From an uncultured beta proteobacterium (GTDB lineage: Bacteria; Pseudomonadota; Gammaproteobacteria; Burkholderiales; Burkholderiaceae_C): 32,447 nt of DNA. The notes beneath the pieces were generated by a model. That model was not told the DNA's origin, searched no databases, and was given only the letters and a program-made list of their open reading frames with translations. Shown piece after piece: positions 17,642-24,549 of the stretch (positions are counted from its first letter, which is position 1; the number at the start of each line of letters is the position of its first letter). Position numbers and translations under genes: made by a program. Location: contig CAIMZI010000076.1 in the NCBI GenBank assembly GCA_903845935.1, positions 1-32,447 on the forward strand, read 5' to 3'.

Positions 17642-18598
17642 CTAGATCAACGCATCCCGGGTAATGCCGTTGCGGCTCAAAAGGCGCTTGAGCTTGTACA
17701 AGGCCTCGTTCTGCACCTGGCGCACCCGCTCGGTGGTCATTCCCAGCCGCTTGCCGACAGCCTCCAGCGTTTGCAGCTCGGCATCGTGCAGGCCGAAGCG
17801 CGACTCAATGATTTCGCGCTCACGCGGCTTCAAGGTGCCAACCCAGGCCTCGAGCAACTGGTCCACCTCGTGGGCCTGGGTACTGTTTTCCGGACTCAGG
17901 GTCAGCTCATCCACCAGCAAGTCACCCAGGCTTTGGTCGTCTCCGCTCAGGTTCAGACTGGCGTCCAGCGAACGCGGCGCCTCGCCCATGGCCAGCAGCT
18001 CAGTGATCTGCGAAACCTCCATGCCCAGAAGGGCCGCAATATCCTCGGCCCTGATGCCCTCGGCGCGACGGGCCAGCAAGGCGGAATCGTTCTCCAGCAG
18101 GCGCCGGGCACGCAGCACCTGTTGCAGCTCCCGCACCACATTGACCGGCAGCCGCACCGCCCTGCCCTGGTTCATCAGAGCGCGGTCCACAGACTGGCGA
18201 ATCCACCAGGTGGCATAGGTGGAAAAGCGAAAACCGCGCTCGGGCTCGAATTTGTCGATGGCGTGCATCAGGCCCAGGTTGCCTTCTTCGATCAGGTCGC
18301 CGATGGGTACACCGCGCCCGGCATAGACCTTGGCAATGCTGATGACCAGGCGCAAATTGTGTTCAATCATGCTTTGGCGGGCGGCAAAGTCACCGGCCTT
18401 CACAAGCATGGCGCACGCGTATTCTTCTTCAGCGCTAAACAATTTGGAGCGGCGCACGCCACGTAAGTACACCGACAGCGCATCGGCCGATTCATCACCC
18501 GCATGCAGTTCCAGCACATCCCGGGCCAGCGCGCTCAGGGACGGCTCTGCCTCTGGCTCATCCAAGTGCGTAGCGCCCTCCTGAACCAGTTTTTTCAT
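17642..18598 (-). CDS. rpoS: RNA polymerase sigma factor RpoS
   Basis: General stress and stationary-phase sigma factor. The 318-aa protein has region 1.2 (DALSVYLRGVRRSKLFSAEE, about 39-58) and region 2 with NLRLVISIAKVYAGRGVP, DLIEEGNLGLMHAIDKFEP and the -10-binding FSTYATWWIRQSVDRAL (125-141). Region 3 follows, then a region 4 helix-turn-helix (LEAVGKRLGMTTERVRQVQNE). The placement after nlpD in a surE-pcm-nlpD cluster is the classical rpoS context and separates it from RpoD/RpoH. Length and region 2.4 also fit RpoS. It starts at ATG 18598, 19 bp after nlpD. In enterobacteria a main rpoS promoter lies inside nlpD; I could not identify it here. Confidence 0.96.
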   Translation of the reverse strand: MKKLVQEGATHLDEPEAEPSLSALARDVLELHAGDESADALSVYLRGVRRSKLFSAEEEYACAMLVKAGDFAARQSMIEHNLRLVISIAKVYAGRGVPIGDLIEEGNLGLMHAIDKFEPERGFRFSTYATWWIRQSVDRALMNQGRAVRLPVNVVRELQQVLRARRLLENDSALLARRAEGIRAEDIAALLGMEVSQITELLAMGEAPRSLDASLNLSGDDQSLGDLLVDELTLSPENSTQAHEVDQLLEAWVGTLKPREREIIESRFGLHDAELQTLEAVGKRLGMTTERVRQVQNEALYKLKRLLSRNGITRDALI

Positions 18599-18617
18599 GC
18601 TTTACACCCTCACACCC

Positions 18618-19481
18618 TTACTTGGCGGGCAGGTACTTGAGCGGATCGACCGGCTTACCCTGGCGGCGCACCTCAAAGTGCAGCTTCACCCGGTCGGCAT
18701 CGCTATTGCCCATCTCGGCAATCTTCTGGCCCTTCTTGACCGACTGGTCTTCCTTGACCAACAGGCTCTGGTTGTGGGCGTAGGCCGTGAGGTAGGTGTT
18801 GTTGTGCTTGAGGATGATCAGGTTGCCATAGCCGCGCAGGCCGGCGCCGGCATACACCACCTTGCCATCGGCGGCGGCCAGCACCGCGTCGCCAGCGCTG
18901 CCCGCGATGTCAACACCCTTGTTTTTCACCTCATCAAACTCGGCAATCACAGCCCCCTTGCCGGGCCAGATCCAGCCCAGGTCTTCGTCGCCACTGCCTG
19001 CGGGAACTGCCTTGGTACTGGCTGCGCTCGGGGCCGATGCAGCCGAGGCCGGCTTGGGCGGCACGCTGGCAATGACCGCGGCGGAAATCGGCGTTGACGT
19101 CACGACCCCGCTGCTTACGGGCTTGGTCACCACCACCGCATCGCCCACCGGCGGAATCACCCGCAGCACCTGACCGACCTCGATCCTGTTCGGGTTTTCC
19201 AGCGCGTTCCAGCGCGCAATGTCCTTGTGGTTCTGGCCATTTTCCAGACCGATGCGAATCAGGGTGTCGGCGGGCTTGACGGTGTAGTAACCGGGCTTAC
19301 CGGCATTCTCGAAACCGGGCGGCGGTTTCACCACGGGCACCACCACCGGCGACGGCGAACCTACAGCGCCCCGGTCTTCCACGGGCGCACGGTTCAGGGG
19401 AGTGCTGGAGCCACAAGCCGACAGTGCCAGCAAGGCGACGCATCCCATCCAAGCCACTGCACGATTCAAGATACCGGACAT
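18618..19481 (-). CDS. nlpD: NlpD-type LysM/LytM lipoprotein, amidase activator
   Basis: Outer-membrane lipoprotein that in E. coli activates the amidase AmiC during septum splitting. From ATG at 19481 (287 aa) it has a signal peptide with lipobox LSAC (C23). A LysM domain follows (GYYTVKPADTLIRIG to IEVGQVLRVIPP), then a Pro/Ala/Ser-rich linker and a C-terminal M23/LytM domain. The LytM domain is degenerate as in NlpD: the zinc histidine of the usual HxxxD motif is replaced (NKGVDIAG) and HLHFE reads KLHFEVR, so no endopeptidase activity is expected. A longer frame uses TTG at 19508; the ATG gives the better signal peptide. It lies 19 bp after pcm and 19 bp before rpoS. Confidence 0.95.
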   Translation of the reverse strand: MSGILNRAVAWMGCVALLALSACGSSTPLNRAPVEDRGAVGSPSPVVVPVVKPPPGFENAGKPGYYTVKPADTLIRIGLENGQNHKDIARWNALENPNRIEVGQVLRVIPPVGDAVVVTKPVSSGVVTSTPISAAVIASVPPKPASAASAPSAASTKAVPAGSGDEDLGWIWPGKGAVIAEFDEVKNKGVDIAGSAGDAVLAAADGKVVYAGAGLRGYGNLIILKHNNTYLTAYAHNQSLLVKEDQSVKKGQKIAEMGNSDADRVKLHFEVRRQGKPVDPLKYLPAK

Positions 19482-19500
19482 AAATATTTTCTTTCTAGTT

Positions 19501-20262
19501 CTACGCAAGCCCCGATTTTAAAGGGACAAAATGCACCGCCTCCAGCCGAGTCTGGCGCAAGCCGGTGGCCGACTTGTCGATCACCAACAGCGCCTGCGCG
19601 GTGCCGCCCTCGGTGGCCACCGGTGCCACCAAACGCCCGCCCACCGCCAACTGATCGATCCAAGCCTGGGGCACGGCCTCGCCGCCTGCCGCTGCAATGA
19701 TGGCGGCATAGGGCGCACCCTTGGCATAGCCCACCATACCATCGCCAAACAACAAATGCAGATTGGGCAGACGCAGGGTGCGCAGATTCTCACGGGCCTT
19801 GTCATGCAGGCCGCGCAGACGCTCGATGCTGTAGACCTCCTGTGCCAGCGCGCTCAACACCGCCGCCTGGTAGCCGCAACCGGTGCCAATTTCCAGCACC
19901 CGACCGAGTTTGCCGCTGGCGCCATTGCGCAGTAGCTCAATCATGCGCGCCACCACGCCCGGCTTGGAAATAGTCTGCCCCAGGCCAATCGGCAGGCTGG
20001 TGTCTTCATAGGCCTGGTTCACCAGGGCCGTATCCACAAAACGGTGACGCTCCACGCTGCCCATGGCAGCCAACACGGCAGTGTCTTGCACCCCCTGCTT
20101 TTGCAACAGCTGCAGCATGCGCTGGCGGTGGGCATCCATACCCAGGCCCTGAGGTCGCTCCACTGGGGACAGTCCGGCCATGAGACTGGGCTTGCCCACG
20201 GCCACCCGAGGCACAGCTGCGCCAGTATCCAGGCGCGCCGGAAACGATGGCCTAGGCTTCAT
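19501..20262 (-). CDS. pcm: Protein-L-isoaspartate O-methyltransferase
   Basis: Repairs damaged proteins by methylating isoaspartyl residues with SAM. The 253-aa protein has the SAM motif I VLEIGTGCGYQAAVLSAL, the upstream DTSLPIGLGQTISKPGVVARM substrate region, VYSIERLRGLHDKAR and the terminal LEAVHFVPLKSG. It carries about 37 extra N-terminal residues relative to E. coli Pcm, Pro/Ala-rich and probably flexible. The extended start is favoured because its ATG at 20262 overlaps the surE stop by one base (TAATG), a typical coupled junction. It functions in aging and stationary-phase survival together with SurE and RpoS. Confidence 0.95.
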   Translation of the reverse strand: MKPRPSFPARLDTGAAVPRVAVGKPSLMAGLSPVERPQGLGMDAHRQRMLQLLQKQGVQDTAVLAAMGSVERHRFVDTALVNQAYEDTSLPIGLGQTISKPGVVARMIELLRNGASGKLGRVLEIGTGCGYQAAVLSALAQEVYSIERLRGLHDKARENLRTLRLPNLHLLFGDGMVGYAKGAPYAAIIAAAGGEAVPQAWIDQLAVGGRLVAPVATEGGTAQALLVIDKSATGLRQTRLEAVHFVPLKSGLA

Positions 20263-21038
20263 TACGGTGCGCCGGGGTTGCCGCTATTCAAACGCGACGC
20301 AGTTTGCGCCCAGTAACCCAGCTTGCTGTGGTCGGTCAGGTCCACCTGCAGCGGCGTGACCGCAATATGGCCGGTGGCCGTGGCGTGGAAGTCGGTGCCC
20401 TCCGCGTCATCCATGGCACCACCGGCAGCACCGATCCAGTACATGGTCTCACCGCGCGGGTTGACCTGCTTGATCACCGGCTCGGCCGCATGGCGCCGCC
20501 CCAGGCGACACAGCTTGATGCTGCCGATCTCGTCATAGGGACGGTTGGGAATGTTTACGTTCAATAGCCAGGGCGCGGGCGTGATCAACTGCTGGTGCTG
20601 CATGGAAAGCACCAGCTCACGCGCCTTGCGTGCCGCACTTTTCAAATGCACCCAATCGCGCTGCACCTGCGAAAACGCAATCGCCGGAATGCCAAACAAA
20701 TAACCTTCCATGGCGGCGCCCACGGTGCCGGAATAAATCGTGTCATCGCCCATGTTCGCGCCGTTATTGATGCCCGACACCACCAGATCGGGCCGGTAAT
20801 CGAGCAGCCCGGTGAGCGCCACGTGAACACAGTCGGCCGGCGTGCCATTGACATAGCGAAAGCCGTTGCTGGCACGGTGCACATACAGGGGCGAATGCAG
20901 GGTCAGCGCATTGGACTTGGCACTGTTGTTGATTTCGGGGGCAATCACCTCCACCTCGGCGATGTCTTTGAGCGCCTCGTACAGGGCCACAATGCCTTCA
21001 GCCTGGAAACCGTCGTCGTTGGAAATAAGTATTTTCAT
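20262..21038 (-). CDS. surE: 5'/3'-nucleotidase SurE
   Basis: Metal-dependent phosphatase acting on nucleoside monophosphates and short polyphosphate, important for stationary-phase survival. From ATG at 21038 (258 aa) it begins [19 protein letters not shown] with the metal-binding Asp8-Asp9. It contains [11 protein letters not shown], the conserved [20 protein letters not shown] loop with further metal and substrate residues, and [18 protein letters not shown] near the end. A longer frame to 21116 adds 26 residues not present in the family, so I start at the family methionine. It heads the surE-pcm-nlpD-rpoS cluster and diverges from the cytochrome b gene. Confidence 0.96.
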   Translation of the reverse strand: MKILISNDDGFQAEGIVALYEALKDIAEVEVIAPEINNSAKSNALTLHSPLYVHRASNGFRYVNGTPADCVHVALTGLLDYRPDLVVSGINNGANMGDDTIYSGTVGAAMEGYLFGIPAIAFSQVQRDWVHLKSAARKARELVLSMQHQQLITPAPWLLNVNIPNRPYDEIGSIKLCRLGRRHAAEPVIKQVNPRGETMYWIGAAGGAMDDAEGTDFHATATGHIAVTPLQVDLTDHSKLGYWAQTASRLNSGNPGAP

Positions 21039-21185
21039 GGTGTGCAATTGTTCGCCTGGATTGTAGGGTGGCGCAAAAAAATCCGACCCTGTCCAGGGCA
21101 GGGACAAGTTAATCATTCAAAAAAATGCTACCTAGTCAACAATTCAGCGCAAATATTAGCAATGGATAGCGCCTAAACTTGCGCC

Positions 21186-21746
21186 ATGTCTTCAGAACTT
21201 CAAGCCAAACTCCGCTACCACCCTGTGTCCATTATTTTGCATTGGGTGCTGGGTATCGCATTGGTTTGCCTCTTTTGCTTTGGCCTCTACATGGCGGATC
21301 TGCCCTTTTCACCCGCACGCCTGAAACTGTTCAACTGGCATAAATGGGCCGGCATCAGCATTCTGGGCTTGTCGGTACTGCGCCTGCTGTGGCGTGCGAC
21401 GCACCCGGCGCCGCCCCTGCCCACCCAGATCGAACAAGCCATGCCGCAATGGCAACTCAAGATACACCATGCCACCCACATTGCGCTCTATGCACTGTTC
21501 CTGATCGTGCCCCTGGTGGGCTGGGCCTATACTTCGGCGGCCGGATTTCCGGTGGTGCTATTCGGCCAATTCCCTTTGCCCGACCTGCTCAGCCCGGACA
21601 AGGCGCTGGCTGCACTGATCAAACCCTGGCACAAGTTCAGTGCCTTTGCCCTGGCGCTGCTGGTCCTGCTGCACATTGCGGCGGCCCTGAAACACCAACT
21701 GATTGACCGCGACGGCCTGCTCAAGCGCATGTCCTTGCGTGGCTAA
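21186..21746 (+). CDS. Cytochrome b561 family protein (CybB-like)
   Basis: 186-aa inner-membrane di-heme cytochrome of the bacterial b561 family, predicted to pass electrons between quinol and a periplasmic partner. Four transmembrane segments are visible with paired histidines in the usual places: RYHPVSIILHWVLG, FNWHKWAGISILGL, LKIHHATHIALYALFLIVPL and KPWHKFSAFALALLVLLHIAA. Two YceI genes follow on the same strand (gap 41 bp), a pairing seen repeatedly in proteobacteria and suggesting a shared periplasmic redox or isoprenoid function. No strong Shine-Dalgarno sequence precedes the ATG. Confidence 0.92.
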   Translation: MSSELQAKLRYHPVSIILHWVLGIALVCLFCFGLYMADLPFSPARLKLFNWHKWAGISILGLSVLRLLWRATHPAPPLPTQIEQAMPQWQLKIHHATHIALYALFLIVPLVGWAYTSAAGFPVVLFGQFPLPDLLSPDKALAALIKPWHKFSAFALALLVLLHIAAALKHQLIDRDGLLKRMSLRG

Positions 21747-21787
21747 ACCGCCTTGCCCTGCAAGACCCTATTCATCCGGAAAACCCC

Positions 21788-22363
21788 ATGAAACTCACTG
21801 CTTCCATCGCCCTGCTCACGGTATCTGCCGCAGCGCTCAGCTTCTCTGGCTCGGCCCTTGCTCAGCAAAAACTGATTCCCGCCCAAAGCAGCATTGGCTT
21901 TGTCACCAAGCAAATGGGCGTGCCCCTGGAAGGCTATTTCAAGAAGTTTGATGGCCAGATCAGCTTTGACACCGCCAAGCCCGACGCGGCAAAAATCAGC
22001 TTCAGCATAGACACCGGCAGCGCCACCCTGGGAGCCCCCGAATCGGATGCCGAATTGCCCAAGGCGGCCTGGTTCAATGTCGCCAAATTCCCGCAAGCCA
22101 GCTTCCAGTCCTCAGGCGTCAAGAGCCTGGGCGGCGGCAAATACCAGATCAGCGGCAAGCTCAGCATCAAGGGCAATAGCAAGGATGTGGAGATTCCCGT
22201 CGCGCTGACGCAGGCCAATGGAGTCACCAGCGCCAGCGGTCAATTTGCCATCAAGCGCCTGGTCTTCAAAATCGGTGAAGGCGAATGGGCCGACACCTCG
22301 ATGGTGGCCGACGATGTCCAGGTCAAGTTCAAACTGGCCGTCAGCGGCATGGGCAAGCTGTAA
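21788..22363 (+). CDS. YceI family periplasmic protein (first copy)
   Basis: 191-aa secreted lipocalin-like protein. The signal peptide MKLTASIALLTVSAAALSFS ends near ALA-QQ (about residue 26). The YceI domain shows SIGFVTKQMGVPLEGYFKKF, a series of beta strands including ISFSIDTGSATLG, AWFNVAKFPQASFQSSGVKS, the SGKLSIKGNSKDVEIPV repeat and a C-terminal GEWADTSMVADDVQVKFKL. Family members bind polyisoprenoids such as quinones or carotenoid precursors in a beta-barrel pocket. Together with the preceding cytochrome b561 this suggests periplasmic quinone-linked electron transfer; that link is inference. It is clearly diverged from the second copy. Confidence 0.92.
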   Translation: MKLTASIALLTVSAAALSFSGSALAQQKLIPAQSSIGFVTKQMGVPLEGYFKKFDGQISFDTAKPDAAKISFSIDTGSATLGAPESDAELPKAAWFNVAKFPQASFQSSGVKSLGGGKYQISGKLSIKGNSKDVEIPVALTQANGVTSASGQFAIKRLVFKIGEGEWADTSMVADDVQVKFKLAVSGMGKL

Positions 22364-22428
22364 ACCTCAGCTGTTTCACCTTTTTACCCTTTTCACTTTT
22401 TAACCTCAACCCTCAGGAGTATTTTTTC

Positions 22429-23004
22429 ATGAAGAAAACCATTTTGGCCGCCGCGGCCGCTGCAGCATTGTTCGCAAGCGTGGCCCACGCCGAAAACGCC
22501 ACCTATGCATTCGACCCAGCCCACACCTATGTGACATTCGAGATTGGCCACTTTGGCACCTCCACCAACCGGGGTCGTTTTGACAAGAAGGAAGGCACGG
22601 TCCAACTGGACAAAGCAGCCAAGACCGGCAAGGTCGAAGCCACCATTGACACCACATCCATCAACACCGGCTTTGAAGCCTTCAACAAGCACCTGCAAAG
22701 CGCAGACCTTTTTGACGCCGCCAAGTACCCCACCATCAAGTTCGTGGGTGACAAGTTCACATTCACCGGCGACAAGGTCAGCAGCATCAGCGGCAACCTG
22801 ACGCTGTTGGGCAAGACCCAGCCCGTCACGCTCAAGGCCAACAATTTCAACTGCTACCAAAGCCCCATGCTCAAGCGTGAAGTCTGCGGTGGTGACTTTG
22901 AAGCCACCATCGACCGCACCGCCTTCGGCATGGCCTACGGCATTGACTGGGGTTTCCCCAAGGATGTGCGCCTGGTGATCCAGGTTGAAGCCGTCAAGCA
23001 ATAA
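22429..23004 (+). CDS. YceI family periplasmic protein (second copy)
   Basis: 191-aa YceI protein. ATG at 22429 is chosen over an upstream in-frame start at 22285: it gives a clean signal peptide (MKKTILAAAAAAALFASV, cleavage near AHA-EN) and has TCAGGAG about 9 nt before it. The domain carries YAFDPAHTYVTFEIGHFGTS, RGRFDKKEGTVQLD, DLFDAAKYPTIKFVGDKFTF, GNLTLLGKTQPVTL and the typical RTAFGMAYGIDWGFPKDVRL ending. It follows the first YceI by 65 bp and is closed by a strong terminator. Predicted to bind an isoprenoid in the periplasm. Confidence 0.94.
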   Translation: MKKTILAAAAAAALFASVAHAENATYAFDPAHTYVTFEIGHFGTSTNRGRFDKKEGTVQLDKAAKTGKVEATIDTTSINTGFEAFNKHLQSADLFDAAKYPTIKFVGDKFTFTGDKVSSISGNLTLLGKTQPVTLKANNFNCYQSPMLKREVCGGDFEATIDRTAFGMAYGIDWGFPKDVRLVIQVEAVKQ

Positions 23005-23019
23005 GCCTCAGCCTTATTT

Positions 23020-23056
23020 AAAGCCCCGCTTTTGCAGGAAAGCGGGGCTTTTTTTC
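23020..23056 (+). terminator. Rho-independent terminator after the YceI genes
   Basis: AAGCCCCGCT (23021-23030) pairs with AGCGGGGCTT (23041-23050) around a 10-nt loop, followed by a run of seven Ts including the stem end. It also faces the hns stop codon on the other strand, where the trailing T run is shorter. Confidence 0.9.
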
Positions 23057-23092
23057 GTCTCAGCTTTAGTATCTGCTTTACATTGTTGGATC

Positions 23093-23446
23093 TCAAGCAG
23101 CGATCAGATATTGCTCCTTGGTGCCGCCAGCGGTAATCAGCGACGCCAGCCACTTGGGCGTCAGACCCCGACCGGACCAGGTTTCACCATTGGGGCCACG
23201 GTATTTGGCGGCAACCGCGCTGGTTGGCTTTCTGGTCTTGGCGGGCTTGACCGTGGCTGCAATCTTGGGTTTGCGACCAGCCTTGGGCTTGATCTTGGTA
23301 GACTGCAAGTCCTTGACGGTAATACCAAAGGCCTGCATCTTCTGGCGAATCTCGCCCACCGTCGCTTCAAAATCCTTGGCACGAAGTTCGTCAGCTTGTT
23401 TTTGCAGACTGGCGATTTGGCTTTGCAGATCAATAAGTTTTGACAT
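23093..23446 (-). CDS. hns: H-NS family nucleoid protein
   Basis: 117-aa histone-like silencing protein. It has an N-terminal coiled-coil oligomerisation region (LIDLQSQIASLQKQADELRA) and a basic Lys/Ala-rich linker (about 68-90). The C-terminal AT-hook-like DNA-binding domain contains KYRGPNGETWSGRGLTPKWL, the hallmark of H-NS proteins in Burkholderiales. The frame extends to 23626, but the upstream part is unlike the family, so ATG at 23446 is used. It diverges from a secreted-protein gene across an AT-rich 166-bp region, which is a likely place for H-NS autoregulation. Genomes of this group often carry several H-NS paralogues. Confidence 0.93.
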   Translation of the reverse strand: MSKLIDLQSQIASLQKQADELRAKDFEATVGEIRQKMQAFGITVKDLQSTKIKPKAGRKPKIAATVKPAKTRKPTSAVAAKYRGPNGETWSGRGLTPKWLASLITAGGTKEQYLIAA

Positions 23447-23541
23447 TATTTTTAATTTCAACAAAAAGGGATGGATAAAAAGTTCGACAGGGTTTCGCCG
23501 AAAATGCAATGTAGCATGTTCACCGACAAAAAATACAAGAA

Positions 23542-23565
23542 TTTTTGCAGATATTTTTGCAGATA
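23542..23565 (+). repeat. Perfect 12-bp tandem repeat in the hns upstream region
   Basis: TTTTTGCAGATA occurs twice head to tail (23542-23553 and 23554-23565) in the AT-rich divergent region between hns and the secreted-protein gene. It may be a binding site pair or a slippage product. Confidence 0.8.
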
Positions 23566-23612
23566 CTTTTAGCAGCGCCTTTTTCTGCGCCTTTAACTTC
23601 CACTTTTGACCC

Positions 23613-24485
23613 ATGTCTATTTCCACTTCATACTCCCGCTGCTGCGCATGGCTTTGTTTTTTCGCATACTGCGGTGCAACATGGGCGGGCCCACAAACCG
23701 AAGCGCAAGGTCTGCGACAAAGCTACCTATCGATGGAAGAAGCCCTATCACACAGTCCTCTAAAAAGGCCTTTGTTACTGCAGTCTCAAGAGGCTGCAGA
23801 GCATTTGAGTGGCGACCTTTACGCCAGCGTGGAATATGGCATTGCCGCATTAGACGCAGCCACAGGCAATACCGAACGTTGGTGCGAAATCATGCTGCTG
23901 CTGAGCAACACCAAGGCTTGCAAAACCAGCGCTAACCAGAAAGACTCACTCTGGGTTTCGGTCAGCAGCAGCAAGGGGGCGGACACCACCGGCGCTACCA
24001 CCACTGAGTTTGAGCTGGACGCGAACGCGGTCCATGGTGAATATCTGGATAACGGCATTTCGGCCAAAGACGGACCGCTAGGAACCCAGGACATACGCAT
24101 GCGATTGCAGGCCGTAGCACTGTCTCCCAAGCGCTCATTCCTGCATCTGCATTACTCCTACAACACCCATTGGCTGGGCCGCTTGGCCATGCAGGCCTAT
24201 CTACAAACGCTGGGGCGCGGCAAGGTAGGCTTTAGCCAAACTGCCGGCGCCGACACCAGTCCAGCCGAATTGATAGGCGGCCCAAGGTCTGTCATTGAGC
24301 GCAATACCATGCGCTATTTTCTCGGTCTGGACTGTGCGCTGTCCACGGCAGCAACAGAAGGAGCACCGCGCTTCAACTCCATGGTCGACTGCTGGTATGA
24401 CAGAATAGAGCAGTATCCACTGCAACTACATGAAATGCCCCGTGGCGAATACCTGCAAATGAAGGCCTCCCAGTATCAGCGCTAG
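23613..24485 (+). CDS. Secreted protein of unknown function
   Basis: 290-aa protein I cannot assign to a named family. The N-terminus (CCAWLCFFAYCGATWAG) looks like a Sec signal peptide with cleavage near residue 26. The mature protein is about 265 residues with no further membrane segment. It contains four dispersed cysteines and a middle stretch DLYASVEYGIAALDAATGNT. The C-terminal part is FNSMVDCWYDRIEQYPLQLH followed by EMPRGEYLQMKASQYQR. Base composition appears somewhat lower in GC than the neighbouring housekeeping genes, judged by eye. It sits between hns and a TIGR03790-type lipoprotein gene 64 bp downstream on the same strand, so the two may be cotranscribed and act together in the envelope. 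No Shine-Dalgarno sequence is evident. Confidence 0.7.
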   Translation: MSISTSYSRCCAWLCFFAYCGATWAGPQTEAQGLRQSYLSMEEALSHSPLKRPLLLQSQEAAEHLSGDLYASVEYGIAALDAATGNTERWCEIMLLLSNTKACKTSANQKDSLWVSVSSSKGADTTGATTTEFELDANAVHGEYLDNGISAKDGPLGTQDIRMRLQAVALSPKRSFLHLHYSYNTHWLGRLAMQAYLQTLGRGKVGFSQTAGADTSPAELIGGPRSVIERNTMRYFLGLDCALSTAATEGAPRFNSMVDCWYDRIEQYPLQLHEMPRGEYLQMKASQYQR

Positions 24486-24549
24486 CAGGTCAGCCAAGCC
24501 ACGCATAACAGACCTACAAGCTTTACAAGTCGGCGTTACCATTGAAAAA

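Noticed and set aside
18618..19481. NlpD as an active zinc endopeptidase
   Set aside because: The LytM domain lacks the first zinc histidine and has KLHFE in place of HLHFE, as in known NlpD activators, so catalysis is not expected.
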